DNA from: Corallococcus carmarthensis
GTDB lineage: Bacteria; Myxococcota; Myxococcia; Myxococcales; Myxococcaceae
DNA length: 64,000 nt
Direction: 5' to 3'
Assembly (NCBI RefSeq): GCF_003611695.1
Contig: NZ_RAWE01000009.1
Coordinates: 1 to 64,000 of the forward strand
Below, piece by piece: positions 15,486-23,269 of this stretch. The notes under the pieces were generated by a model, which was not told the origin of the DNA, did no database searches, and saw only the letters and a program-made list of their open reading frames with translations. Position 1 is the stretch's first letter. Every line of letters begins with the position of its first letter. A program made the position numbers and the translations under genes.

Positions 15486-16697
15486 ATGAACAGCCAGTCG
15501 CCGGGAACACGGAAGAACGCGGAGGCCCTTCGGGGTGCCAGCCGCCTCGCGGTGCAGGCCACCCGGGGCGTGATGGGGCTCGTCGGGGAGGTGCACTGCA
15601 CCATCGCCAGCGGTCCGTCCATCCTGGGCAGGCCGCTGGAGCGCCCGGCGCGGGCCGTGACGGGGTGGATCTACTCGGCACTCCAGGAGGTCACGCGGCA
15701 CGTCGGGGCAGGGCTCGATGCCGTGCTCGCGCAGCTCTCACCGTGGCTGGGTGACAGTGCTCCGGGGCCCCAGCGGGAGGCGGTGGTCTCCGCGCTGAAC
15801 GGTGTGCTGGGGGATGCGCTGGAGGAGCAGGGCAACCCGCTCGCCATCCCGATGACGTTCCGGGTCCACGGGCAGCCGTTGCGCCTGGATCCCGAGGCCC
15901 TGCGCGAAGCCCTTCCGGAAGCAGGGAGCCGGCTGCTCGTGCTGATCCATGGCTCCTCGATGAACGACCTGCAGTGGAGCCGGCGAGGGCATGACCATGG
16001 CGCTGCACTCGCGCGCGACCTCGGCTACACGCCGGTGTATCTCCACTACAACAGCGGTCTGCACATCTCCCGGAACGGGCGTGCGTTCTCGGAGCTGCTG
16101 GAACAGCTCGTGTCCTGCTGGCCCGTGCCGCTCGAATCGCTGACGCTCATGGGGCACAGCATGGGGGGGCTCGTGGCGCGGAGCGCGTGCCTCACGGCGG
16201 AGGCCGTGGGCCATGGCTGGCGTCCGTTGTTGCGCAAGCTCGTCTGCCTTGGCACGCCCCATCACGGTTCGCCGCTGGAGCGCGGTGGAAGCTGGGTGGA
16301 CGTGCTCTTGGAGATCAGTCCCTACAGCGCGCCGTTCGCACGCCTGGGACGGATCCGCGGTGCCGGGGTCACGGACCTGCGCTTTGGCAACGTGCTCGAC
16401 GCCCACTGGGAGGGGCGGGAGCGCTTCGGGTGGGGTGGAGATGCCCGTCGAGGCCTCACGCTGCCGGAGGGCGTGGCCTGCTATGCGGTGGCCGCGACCA
16501 CCGCGAAGGCGCTGGCGGAGCGGCTGCCCGGTGACGGGCTGGTCCCGGTGGACAGCGCGCTCGGGCGGCATGCCCAGCCGGAGCTCACGCTGTGCTTCCC
16601 GGAAGCGAACCAGCGCATCATCGTGGGCGCGAACCACCTGGACCTGCTCGACCACCCGGAGGTCTACGCCACGCTTCGCACGTGGCTCGCTTCCTGA
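15486..16697 (+). CDS. Lipase-like alpha/beta hydrolase
   Basis: This 403-residue protein has an alpha/beta-hydrolase fold. The oxyanion-side strand reads LLVLIHGSSMNDLQW, the nucleophile elbow GHSMGG lies near residue 227, an acidic residue fits in PGDGLVPVDSAL, and the His lies in GANHLDLLDH. It resembles triacylglycerol lipases and PGAP1-like esterases (CLGTPHHGSPLERGG is typical of lipases). Residues 1-110 are a helical N-terminal region without a signal peptide, so a cytoplasmic or membrane-associated role is likely. I chose ATG 15486, which follows GGAGGCGAG; ATG 15471 would add five residues. The gene sits directly behind the tandem operator. The substrate is unknown. Confidence 0.8.
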   Translation: MNSQSPGTRKNAEALRGASRLAVQATRGVMGLVGEVHCTIASGPSILGRPLERPARAVTGWIYSALQEVTRHVGAGLDAVLAQLSPWLGDSAPGPQREAVVSALNGVLGDALEEQGNPLAIPMTFRVHGQPLRLDPEALREALPEAGSRLLVLIHGSSMNDLQWSRRGHDHGAALARDLGYTPVYLHYNSGLHISRNGRAFSELLEQLVSCWPVPLESLTLMGHSMGGLVARSACLTAEAVGHGWRPLLRKLVCLGTPHHGSPLERGGSWVDVLLEISPYSAPFARLGRIRGAGVTDLRFGNVLDAHWEGRERFGWGGDARRGLTLPEGVACYAVAATTAKALAERLPGDGLVPVDSALGRHAQPELTLCFPEANQRIIVGANHLDLLDHPEVYATLRTWLAS

Positions 16698-16788
16698 GCG
16701 GCCCCCGCCATCGCGTCACCGTTGCGGCCATGGGGTCCTCCAGTTCGTACCAGACGCGAGCCGCGAGTGTGAGTGGACCCGAGCCGTA

Positions 16789-17400
16789 CTAACCGCCTTC
16801 TCCCCGCTGGCGTCGGCGGAACTCCTCCACCTTCGCCTTGTTGCCGCAGCCCGACATGGAGCACCAGCGCCGCTGTCCGGAACGCGAGGTGTCCACGAAG
16901 AGGAGCGCGCAGCTTTCGCCCTCGCAGTTGCGGATGCGCTCCGCCAGCGGGCCCCCCAGCAGCTCCACTCCGTCCCGCGCCACCGCCGCCAGCAGTGAGT
17001 GCACGCCACCGCGCGTCCACGTCAGACCCTCGGGGCCTAGCTGGGGCGCCGGAGGAGGCTCTGCCGCCCACCGGTTCACCAGCGCCCTGTCCTTGGAGTC
17101 CAGGCCCTCGCTTCGCAAGCGGGCGACCGCCAGCCGGTAGAGGGCCTCGCGAAGCTCGCGCGCGTGCCGCAGGTCCTCGTCGGTCGGCTTCGGATCCTTC
17201 GCCGCCAGCCCGGCGGCGACCAGCCACCGGCCCAGGTCGTGCGGTGTCTCCAGCAGGTCCTTCGGCTCGGCCTTCAGCCGTGCGGCCAACGACGCTGGCA
17301 GGTCCAGGCAGAGCCGTCCCGAGCGGAACTTGAACCCGTCCCGCAGCTCGCCGGCCGGCGCCGCGGACGGCTCCGGTGCCTGGGTTTTTCTGGGTGCCAT
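16789..17400 (-). CDS. CGNR zinc-finger (ABATE domain) regulator
   Basis: The 203-residue protein has an N-terminal ABATE-like domain (about 25-150) and a C-terminal CGNR zinc finger with four Cys: NCEGESCALLFVDTSRSGQRRWCSMSGCGNKAKV. The family name motif CGNR reads CGNK here. These proteins are DNA-binding stress-type transcription factors. It is divergent from the SDR gene at 17516 over about 115 bases that contain a perfect 10-base inverted repeat, so it probably binds there and controls itself and the SDR-lipocalin pair. The N-terminal 20 residues are Pro/Ala-rich. The ATG at 17400 has an AGG-rich site upstream. Confidence 0.85.
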   Translation of the reverse strand: MAPRKTQAPEPSAAPAGELRDGFKFRSGRLCLDLPASLAARLKAEPKDLLETPHDLGRWLVAAGLAAKDPKPTDEDLRHARELREALYRLAVARLRSEGLDSKDRALVNRWAAEPPPAPQLGPEGLTWTRGGVHSLLAAVARDGVELLGGPLAERIRNCEGESCALLFVDTSRSGQRRWCSMSGCGNKAKVEEFRRRQRGEGG

Positions 17401-17429
17401 GACAGCTCACAGGAAAGCATGAAACCGGA

Positions 17430-17488
17430 TTGACAGGTTACGGAAATCCAATCATATCTCCGCTCGTAACCTGTTCATGGGGTTACGG
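17430..17488 (+). promoter_or_regulatory. Promoter with palindromic operator of the CGNR/SDR divergent pair
   Basis: TTGACA (17430-17435) with 17 bases to CATATC (17453-17458) fits a sigma-70 promoter for the SDR gene. ACAGGTTACG (17433-17442) is an exact inverted match to CGTAACCTGT (17465-17474), and a third half-site GGTTACGG lies at 17481-17488. The repeat overlaps the promoter boxes, which suits repression. The probable ligand is the neighbouring CGNR protein (inference). Confidence 0.6.
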
Positions 17489-17515
17489 TATTCCATCCGT
17501 CGCGGAGGAGCACCC

Positions 17516-18235
17516 ATGCAGCTGGAAGGCCGGAAGGTGATTGTCGTTGGGGCGGGCTCGGGCATCGGCAGGGGCGTGGCCATCGCCGCATCGGAGGCGG
17601 GCGCCCACGTGGTGCTGGCGGGCCGCAAGCGGGAGACGCTGGAGGCCACCTCGGAGTTGATGAAGGGCCCCCTCGAGGTGCGCGTCCTGGATGCTTCCGT
17701 GGAAGCGGAGGTGGCGGCCTTCTGCGAAGCGGTGGGCCCCTTCGACCATCTGGTAAGCACCGTGAGTCAGGGCGTCGCCGGGCCCCTCACCGGGCTGGGC
17801 TTTGCGTCCATCGAGCGGGCCTTCGCCGCCAAGCTCTGGGCGCCCATCTACCTGGTGAAGCACGCCTCGTCGCGCATCTCTCCGGACGGCTCCTTCACCT
17901 TCTTCTCTGGGTTCCGCGCCTGGAAGCCTGCCGTCGGCACCTCCATCACCAGCCTTGTGAATGGAGGGCTCGAAGCCTTCACCAAGGCCATGGCCGTGGA
18001 GCTCGCTCCGGTGCGGCTCAATGCCATCTCTCCGGGAGTGGTGGACTCCGGCTCCTTCTGGGACCGGCTCGGTGCCGAGGCCCGCGAGCGGCTCTTCGCG
18101 GACTACGCCAACAAAGCCCCAGCCCGCCGTGTGGGGACGACAGCGGACCTGGCCGCCGCGACCCTCTTCGCCATGACCAACCCCTTCCTCACCGGCACCG
18201 TCCTCTCCGTGGACGGCGGTGCGGTGCTGATGTGA
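17516..18235 (+). CDS. Short-chain dehydrogenase/reductase
   Basis: This 239-residue classical-length SDR has the nucleotide-binding motif VGAGSGIGRGVA at residues 11-22 and ends with the usual LTGTVLSVDGGAVL. The expected active site YxxxK is not obvious: the region SFTFFSGFRAWKPAVGTSITSLVNGGLEAF has Ser (FFSG) but no Tyr four residues before the Lys, so catalysis may differ from normal SDRs. The ATG at 17516 follows CGGAGGAG at ideal distance; an upstream start at 17477 lies within the operator region. It is likely an oxidoreductase controlled by the CGNR regulator. The next gene begins 14 bases downstream. Confidence 0.85.
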   Translation: MQLEGRKVIVVGAGSGIGRGVAIAASEAGAHVVLAGRKRETLEATSELMKGPLEVRVLDASVEAEVAAFCEAVGPFDHLVSTVSQGVAGPLTGLGFASIERAFAAKLWAPIYLVKHASSRISPDGSFTFFSGFRAWKPAVGTSITSLVNGGLEAFTKAMAVELAPVRLNAISPGVVDSGSFWDRLGAEARERLFADYANKAPARRVGTTADLAAATLFAMTNPFLTGTVLSVDGGAVLM

Positions 18236-18249
18236 GAGGACCCACTCCG

Positions 18250-18777
18250 ATGAATCGAATCCATTGGCGCGCACTCACGGCCGGGTCCCTGCTGCTCCTG
18301 GCGGTCCTCTTCATGTCGCGCGACGCGGACGCCCGGGAGAAGTCGCTCCAGGAGCAGCTCGTGGGGACCTGGACGCTCGTCCTGGTCGACAACGTGCTCC
18401 CGGATGGGACGCGGGTGCAGCTCTACGGTGCGGCTCCCCAGGGCCTCCTCATGTTCGATGGCCAGGGGCGCTACTCCATCCACATCCTGCGCGCGGGCCG
18501 GGCCCGGTTCGCGTCCAGTGACAAGAGCCAGGGAACGCCAGAGGAGAACCAGGCCACCGTGCGGGGGACCAACTCCCACTTCGGCCGGTACTCGGTGAAC
18601 GAGAAGGAGCGCATGTTCACCTTCCACATCGACCACGCCTCGTTCCCGAACTGGGAGGGAACGGAGCAGCGGCGCACCTTCACGCTGACGGGCGATGAGC
18701 TGACATACCTCGTCCCCGCGCCGACGACCGGTGGGACGGGGACCGTCGGCGAGGTGAAGTGGAGACGCGCGAAGTAG
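18250..18777 (+). CDS. Secreted lipocalin-like domain protein
   Basis: This 175-residue protein has an N-terminal hydrophobic export segment (LTAGSLLLLAVLFMSRDADA). The remainder matches small lipocalin-like proteins: LVGTWTLVLVDNVLPDGT, GLLMFDGQGRYSIHIL, and FGRYSVNEKERMFTFHI. Such proteins bind small hydrophobic molecules; no ligand can be named. The ATG at 18250 is preceded by AGAGGA. It lies 14 bases after the SDR gene and is probably co-transcribed with it, so the two may handle the same compound. It ends 15 bases before the convergent patatin gene. Confidence 0.75.
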   Translation: MNRIHWRALTAGSLLLLAVLFMSRDADAREKSLQEQLVGTWTLVLVDNVLPDGTRVQLYGAAPQGLLMFDGQGRYSIHILRAGRARFASSDKSQGTPEENQATVRGTNSHFGRYSVNEKERMFTFHIDHASFPNWEGTEQRRTFTLTGDELTYLVPAPTTGGTGTVGEVKWRRAK

Positions 18778-18792
18778 CCGCGCACGCCCGCG

Positions 18793-19857
18793 CTACAGCG
18801 GCTGGACGTGATCCGCGATGCGGCCCGTGGCGAGCAGTTCGCGCAGCTCGTCGGCCATGCGGTCGCCCTCGGTCAGCACCTGCTTCCACGCGCGGATGCG
18901 GTCCTCGTCCTTCATGTTCGTGAAGTCCGAACGGTCCGGGATGCGTCCGCCGGGCAGCCGCGCCAGGTGCGCGGGTGACGGGGTGATGATCAGCGCGCGG
19001 CGGAAGTTGAGCGGTCCCGCGCGGCGCCACTTGAGCGACTTGTCGAACCAGCCGGGCACCACGTACGGGTAGAAGTGCGGATAGAGCACCAGCCCGTCGC
19101 CCGCGCCGTAGTCGACGTCCAGGTGGTAGTCGACGACGCCGCCGTCCCGGTACGTGCCGGGCGGCGCGCCGGGGATGTCGTGCACGCCCGCGAGCACCAG
19201 CGGAATCGAACCCGACGCGATGAGCGCCGGACGCAGGTTGTCGCGGGTGAGGGGACGGTGGACCGACGGCAGGTCCTTGAGACCGGCGAAGGGACTCGAA
19301 TCCCCGGCGGTGTGGAAGACCACGCGCTCCATGTGCAGCCCGAGCGTCCGGCGGCTCACCGCGTTCGTGAGCGCGCCCAGCACGAAGCCCGCGAGCTGCA
19401 CGCTGGACTGCTCCATCGCCAGCAGGCCCTTGCACCGGGTCGTCACCACGTGCAGCCGTGCCCACGGGTGCGTCAGGATCTGCTCCGCGCCCTCCGGGCC
19501 CAGGAGCGATTCGAGGACCGTGGCGCTCACCTCACTGACCAGCGTGGGCGGCGGCTTGGGCGGATAGCGCTGTTCCAGGTATGCGTCCGCGAAGCGCCTG
19601 AGCGCGGCCACCGGCTCCTTCTGCGCCAGGCACGCGAGCCGCCAGCTCCCGATGGAGCTGCCAATGAGGTGCAGTGGCCGGGTGCGCGGCTGCTGGAGGA
19701 GCTCGCCGAACAGCACGCGGTCGATTCCCTCCAGTCCCAGCCACTTCGGCCCTCCGGAAGCACCCGGAAGGATGTCCACGTCCTCCGCGCGCAACCCGCG
19801 CTCCCGGAGGATGCGCAGGGCGTCGGGGCCCGCAAGCAGGGTCAGGCTCTGGCTCAT
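18793..19857 (-). CDS. Patatin-like phospholipase
   Basis: The 354-residue protein shows the patatin catalytic pattern. The oxyanion-type glycine-rich segment is GASGGPKWLGL (32-42), the nucleophile motif GSSIGS (GxSxG) is near residues 66-71, and the catalytic Asp is in RDGGVVDYH. Patatins hydrolyse acyl chains from lipids with a Ser-Asp dyad. There is no signal peptide or transmembrane helix, so it is probably cytoplasmic or injected. The ATG at 19857 gives the expected short N-terminus before the GASGG loop. It converges with the lipocalin-like gene. The closest lipid substrate is not predictable. Confidence 0.85.
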   Translation of the reverse strand: MSQSLTLLAGPDALRILRERGLRAEDVDILPGASGGPKWLGLEGIDRVLFGELLQQPRTRPLHLIGSSIGSWRLACLAQKEPVAALRRFADAYLEQRYPPKPPPTLVSEVSATVLESLLGPEGAEQILTHPWARLHVVTTRCKGLLAMEQSSVQLAGFVLGALTNAVSRRTLGLHMERVVFHTAGDSSPFAGLKDLPSVHRPLTRDNLRPALIASGSIPLVLAGVHDIPGAPPGTYRDGGVVDYHLDVDYGAGDGLVLYPHFYPYVVPGWFDKSLKWRRAGPLNFRRALIITPSPAHLARLPGGRIPDRSDFTNMKDEDRIRAWKQVLTEGDRMADELRELLATGRIADHVQPL

Positions 19858-19938
19858 CGCGGGCGCGGACCCTAGCAGTCCGGTGCCGGGAAGCGCTCGC
19901 GAAGCGTGCTTCGTGAGCGCCCCGGTCCTGGGGAAAGG

Positions 19939-20136
19939 TCAGCGGTCGTCGCCCTTCGGCTCCGAATCCAGCGGATGGATGGTCACCACCTGGTGTCCGT
20001 CGTGATCCGGATCACTGCGCGCCTCCTCCAGTTCCTCCGGTGTCCGGGGCGCCCGTTCGGAAAACGCGTCGTTCTCGAGGTGGCGCTGACGCTGCTCGCT
20101 GGTCTCGCCGTACCCCTCCAACTTCTTGCCGGCCAT
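19939..20136 (-). CDS. Small hydrophilic hypothetical protein
   Basis: This 65-residue protein is very rich in charged residues (KKLEGYGETSEQRQRHLEND, then PEELEEARSDPDHDG) and is probably disordered. The ATG at 20136 has a strong GAGGGAG site upstream, and the third-position GC pattern fits coding. No family is recognised. It lies downstream of the 2OG oxygenase gene in the same direction with a 113-base gap, and 81 bases before the patatin gene start, with no sign of shared function. Confidence 0.6.
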   Translation of the reverse strand: MAGKKLEGYGETSEQRQRHLENDAFSERAPRTPEELEEARSDPDHDGHQVVTIHPLDSEPKGDDR

Positions 20137-20249
20137 GGTCGTGCTCCCTCGTGAAGGTGAACCACAAGGGTTGCGACGACGGCCGGTGGGCGCAAGCGGT
20201 GGTCTGCCCGCGTGGCCGCACGCTCCAGGAGCAGGGCTCCGGCAGGCGC

Positions 20250-20981
20250 TCACTCCTCCAGCGTCCCCACGGAAGGGGCCACGCCGTCGCGCTCGCGCTG
20301 GGCCTCCAGGTAGGCGGAGAAGCCCGCCTTGGACTGGATGCGGAACACCGGGAGGCGGGCGAGCACCTCCTCCGCGAAGGCGTACTGCTCGCAGACGAGG
20401 CTCGCGCGCAGGGCGCCTTCCGGGCCGCCGGTGAAGGGCTGGACCTCGTGCTGGAGGTTTCCCCGGAAGTGGACCAGCAGGCCCGGCCTGGGTCGCACCT
20501 CGCCCTGGAGCTGGTTGTCGCGCAGCAGCCGCAACGCACCTCCCTGCGCGCCTCGCGGAACCCGGAGGTAGAGGACGCTCACGTGTTCGGGCGTCGCGTC
20601 CGGCACGCCGCTGGGTTCCTGCAACGTCGCGTCGATGTGGCGTCCCACCGGTGTGCCCGCGTCCAGCAGCAGCAGGTTCAGATAGAACGCGTTGGGACGC
20701 GGACGCGTGTCACGGCCGCCGAACCAGCGCTGTGTCCACGGCAGGAGCCCGCGTGCACTGTCGTCGTCGAGGATGCGGCGCAGGTAGACGGACAGGAACG
20801 GGAAGCGCGACTCCAGGTTCGCTCGGCCCTCTCGCGTGAAGATGAACGCGAAGCCCCGGCTCGCCCGGAACGTCCCCATCAGCGGGCTGCGCGCGACGAA
20901 GCGGGAGCCGAGCAGGGCGTCCCCCAGGGACTCAAGCTCCGCGCGGGGCAGGGCGTCGCGGTGGGTGACGTACTCGGGCAC
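20250..20981 (-). CDS. 2-oxoglutarate/Fe(II)-dependent oxygenase
   Basis: The 243-residue protein has the double-stranded beta-helix signature: HxD in VGRHIDATLQ (about residues 118-122), the distal His in GNLQHEVQPF, and an Arg near LRASLVCEQY for 2-oxoglutarate. The family hydroxylates proteins, lipids or small molecules using O2, Fe(II) and 2-oxoglutarate. GALRLLRDNQLQGEVRPRPGLLVHF is the usual strand pair before the last His. Preceding residues show a conserved MGTFRASRGFAFIF block of unknown role. It is followed leftward by a small hypothetical gene. Substrate unknown. Confidence 0.85.
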   Translation of the reverse strand: MPEYVTHRDALPRAELESLGDALLGSRFVARSPLMGTFRASRGFAFIFTREGRANLESRFPFLSVYLRRILDDDSARGLLPWTQRWFGGRDTRPRPNAFYLNLLLLDAGTPVGRHIDATLQEPSGVPDATPEHVSVLYLRVPRGAQGGALRLLRDNQLQGEVRPRPGLLVHFRGNLQHEVQPFTGGPEGALRASLVCEQYAFAEEVLARLPVFRIQSKAGFSAYLEAQRERDGVAPSVGTLEE

Positions 20982-21059
20982 GGCCCAACGCTAGCGCCTT
21001 CCCGGTGCGCGCGAGAGGGGGAACCGCCGCCGCTCGCCTCCCTCCCGGCCGGGCCCTGG

Positions 21060-22178
21060 CTACACGGCCGCCTGCTTCGCGCCGCCCTTCGTCTTGCCCA
21101 GCATGTGGAGCAGCGCCTTCTCCGAGCAGTGCATGCCTTCGCCAGCACTCGCCGCCAGCTCGTCCACGGAGTGGAAGTAGCGGTCCACCACCTGGCCCCG
21201 CTCGAAGAGCACCAGCACGGACGGGTAGATGTACGACGCCTTCGCGACCGCGGGCGTGTTGCCCAGATGCTCGGAGGCCTCTCGCACCGCGGCCACCATG
21301 CTCTTCTTGATCACGGTCTTCTTCACCGGGCCGCCGTCGCCGCACTCCTTCACTCGCTCGCGGGCCTTCGCCAGCGCGCAGGCGCAGATGAGCGTGCCCG
21401 CCCAGGTGCGGAAGTCCTTCGCGCTGTAGCCCGGGCCCATCACCTGCTGGATGTACTCGTTGATGTGCCGGCGCCGCACGTCCACCACCGCGCCGTCGTC
21501 GACCACGAACTTGAAGACGTCGCGCCCGCGCACCTTCAACAACTGCCGCACGAGCGTCGCCACGCGCCGGTCCTTGAGCTCGCGGTGCTGCCGCACGCCG
21601 GACTTGCCCGGGTAGTCGAACACCACCGTGTCGCCCGTCACCTTCACGTGCCGCGCCCGCAGCGTGGCCAGTCCGAAGCTGCCGTGCTCCTCCGCGTAGC
21701 GTTCGCTGCCCGGACGGATGAAGCACGTCCCCAGGATGCGCAGCATCCCCGCCAGCACCCGCTCCCGGCCCAGGCCCCGCTTGCGCAGATCCTTGCTCAC
21801 CTGGCGCCGCATCTTCGGCAGCGCCTGCGCGAAGCCCACGATGCGCTGGTACTTCGCGTCCCGCTGCTTCTGCGTGTGCGCCTCGCTGTAGCGGTACTGC
21901 CAGCGGCCCGCGCCGTCCTTGCCCACGGCCTGGAGGTGCGCCGAGGCCTTGGGCGAGATGGCCACGTCCGTCCAGGCGGGGGGCAGCCTCAGCGCGTCGA
22001 TGCGCTCACGCTCTGAGTGAGACACCGCACGGCCTCTCGCGTCCACGTACCGGAAGCCTCGCTTCATGGATCCCAGCCGCCGGTGGCCGTCCTGTTGGAG
22101 CCGCTCCAGCTGCGTCATCCCCCGGTGACTCGTGGACTTGGGCGGCTCGGATTCTGAGACGGCGGCATGAGAGGGCAT
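21060..22178 (-). CDS. Bacterial type IB DNA topoisomerase
   Basis: Type IB topoisomerases relax supercoils by cutting one strand through a 3'-phosphotyrosine. The 372-residue product is typical for the bacterial group. It has an N-terminal DNA-binding region with LRLPPAWTDVAI and WQYRYSEAHTQKQRDAKYQRI, then catalytic-domain motifs YAEEHGSFGLATLR, VKVTGDTVVFDYPGKSG, the Arg in AKDFRTWAGT, and the nucleophile Tyr in KASYIYPSVL. All expected catalytic segments are visible, so the enzyme should be active. It stands alone on the minus strand. The 100-base region upstream of its start is gene-free and GC-rich. Confidence 0.93.
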   Translation of the reverse strand: MPSHAAVSESEPPKSTSHRGMTQLERLQQDGHRRLGSMKRGFRYVDARGRAVSHSERERIDALRLPPAWTDVAISPKASAHLQAVGKDGAGRWQYRYSEAHTQKQRDAKYQRIVGFAQALPKMRRQVSKDLRKRGLGRERVLAGMLRILGTCFIRPGSERYAEEHGSFGLATLRARHVKVTGDTVVFDYPGKSGVRQHRELKDRRVATLVRQLLKVRGRDVFKFVVDDGAVVDVRRRHINEYIQQVMGPGYSAKDFRTWAGTLICACALAKARERVKECGDGGPVKKTVIKKSMVAAVREASEHLGNTPAVAKASYIYPSVLVLFERGQVVDRYFHSVDELAASAGEGMHCSEKALLHMLGKTKGGAKQAAV

Positions 22179-22339
22179 CGCTTCCCTGTAGTGCGCAGCC
22201 TACGCCGGGGCGGCAACCCGGTTGCCCCCTGGCGGCATGGCCAGCAGGCGGCCGGAAAAGCCCCGGGTGGCATTTTCGGATACGGGTGCAGTCGTTTAGA
22301 GTTGGTTGCGACTCCCACCTCTCAATTTATTCCCGAGGC

Positions 22340-23152
22340 ATGACCACCTTCCTCGCCGCCCTGCTGGCGTTCCCGACCGCCATCTTCACCATCCTCCTCG
22401 GTGTGGTGCTGGCCTACTGGCTGTGCGTGATCGCCGGCGCGGCGGGCATCGACATGCTGGACGGCGACGTGGACCTGGAGGGCGGCGCCAAGGCGGTGAG
22501 CGGCGCGTTCGAGGGCGGCGCCAAGGCGACGTCGGGCCTGCTCGAAGGCGGCGCGAAGGCCGTCGGGGGCCATGACGTCGGCCACGCGGGCCACTCGCAC
22601 GTGCACGACGCGGAGGCCGCCACGGGGCTGCTCGCGGCGCTGGGCTTCGGCGGCATCCCCGTCACGGTGTCGGTGAGCCTGGTGGTGTTCCTCTCCTGGT
22701 CGCTGTCGCTGCTCAGCGGACAGGCCACGCACGGGGCGCTCTCCATGCTGCCCTCGTGGCTCGTGAGCACGGGCCTGGGCTTGGTCTGCGCGACGGTGGG
22801 CACGGTGGTGGGCGGGCTCGCGGTGCGGCCCCTGCGCCCCGTCTTCATCGCCCGGCGCGCTCCGGGCCGCGAAGCGCTGATGGGCCGCGTGTGCACCATC
22901 TCCAGCGGCAGCGTGACGGCGAAGGACGGCCACGCCACCTTCGAGGACGGGGCCGCGGGCCTCATCCTCAACGTCTTCTGTGACAAGCCCAACCAGCTCA
23001 AGCGCGGCCAGCCGGCGTTGATCCTCGGCTACGACGCGGAGCGGGGCGTGTACGAGGTGGAGCCGGTGGACTGGCTCCTCCCCCAGGAAATGGAGCAGCT
23101 GCGCGATCCGCTCAAGGCAGCGGCCATCGCGCGAGCCCGCGCCCAGCGATGA
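22340..23152 (+). CDS. YqiJ/NfeD-like membrane protein with OB-fold C-terminus
   Basis: This 270-residue inner-membrane protein has helices at about residues 3-35, 105-130 and 145-170. Between the first two is a 60-residue loop with three EGGAKA repeats and a His cluster (GHAGHSHVHD). The C-terminal domain (about 185-260) looks like an OB fold of the NfeD/YqiJ type (GREALMGRVCTIS, GHATFEDGAAGL). NfeD-like proteins partner with flotillins in membrane microdomains, and a flotillin gene follows 117 bases downstream. I used ATG 22340; GTG 22286 would add 18 residues. The ribosome site is poor (CCGAGGC directly before ATG). It is the first gene of the membrane protein-flotillin-ATPase cassette. 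Confidence 0.75.
   Translation: MTTFLAALLAFPTAIFTILLGVVLAYWLCVIAGAAGIDMLDGDVDLEGGAKAVSGAFEGGAKATSGLLEGGAKAVGGHDVGHAGHSHVHDAEAATGLLAALGFGGIPVTVSVSLVVFLSWSLSLLSGQATHGALSMLPSWLVSTGLGLVCATVGTVVGGLAVRPLRPVFIARRAPGREALMGRVCTISSGSVTAKDGHATFEDGAAGLILNVFCDKPNQLKRGQPALILGYDAERGVYEVEPVDWLLPQEMEQLRDPLKAAAIARARAQR
22478..22570 (+). repeat. Three imperfect repeats encoding EGGAKA in the membrane protein loop
   Basis: Three successive GAGGGCGGCGCCAAGGC-like blocks, about 33-36 bases apart, encode EGGAKAVSGAF, EGGAKATSGLL and EGGAKAVGGHD. The repeat unit is 11-12 residues and predicts an amphipathic helix between the first two transmembrane segments. Confidence 0.7.
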
Positions 23153-23269
23153 ACATTGGCGTCCTCCGGCACCTGCCGGAAGGGCGCGACAATCGGCACC
23201 GGGTGGCTTTCGCGGGGGACCCCGAGTGCTTGGAACAAGGCCCGCCCAACGGACTTCTCAGGATAGGCC

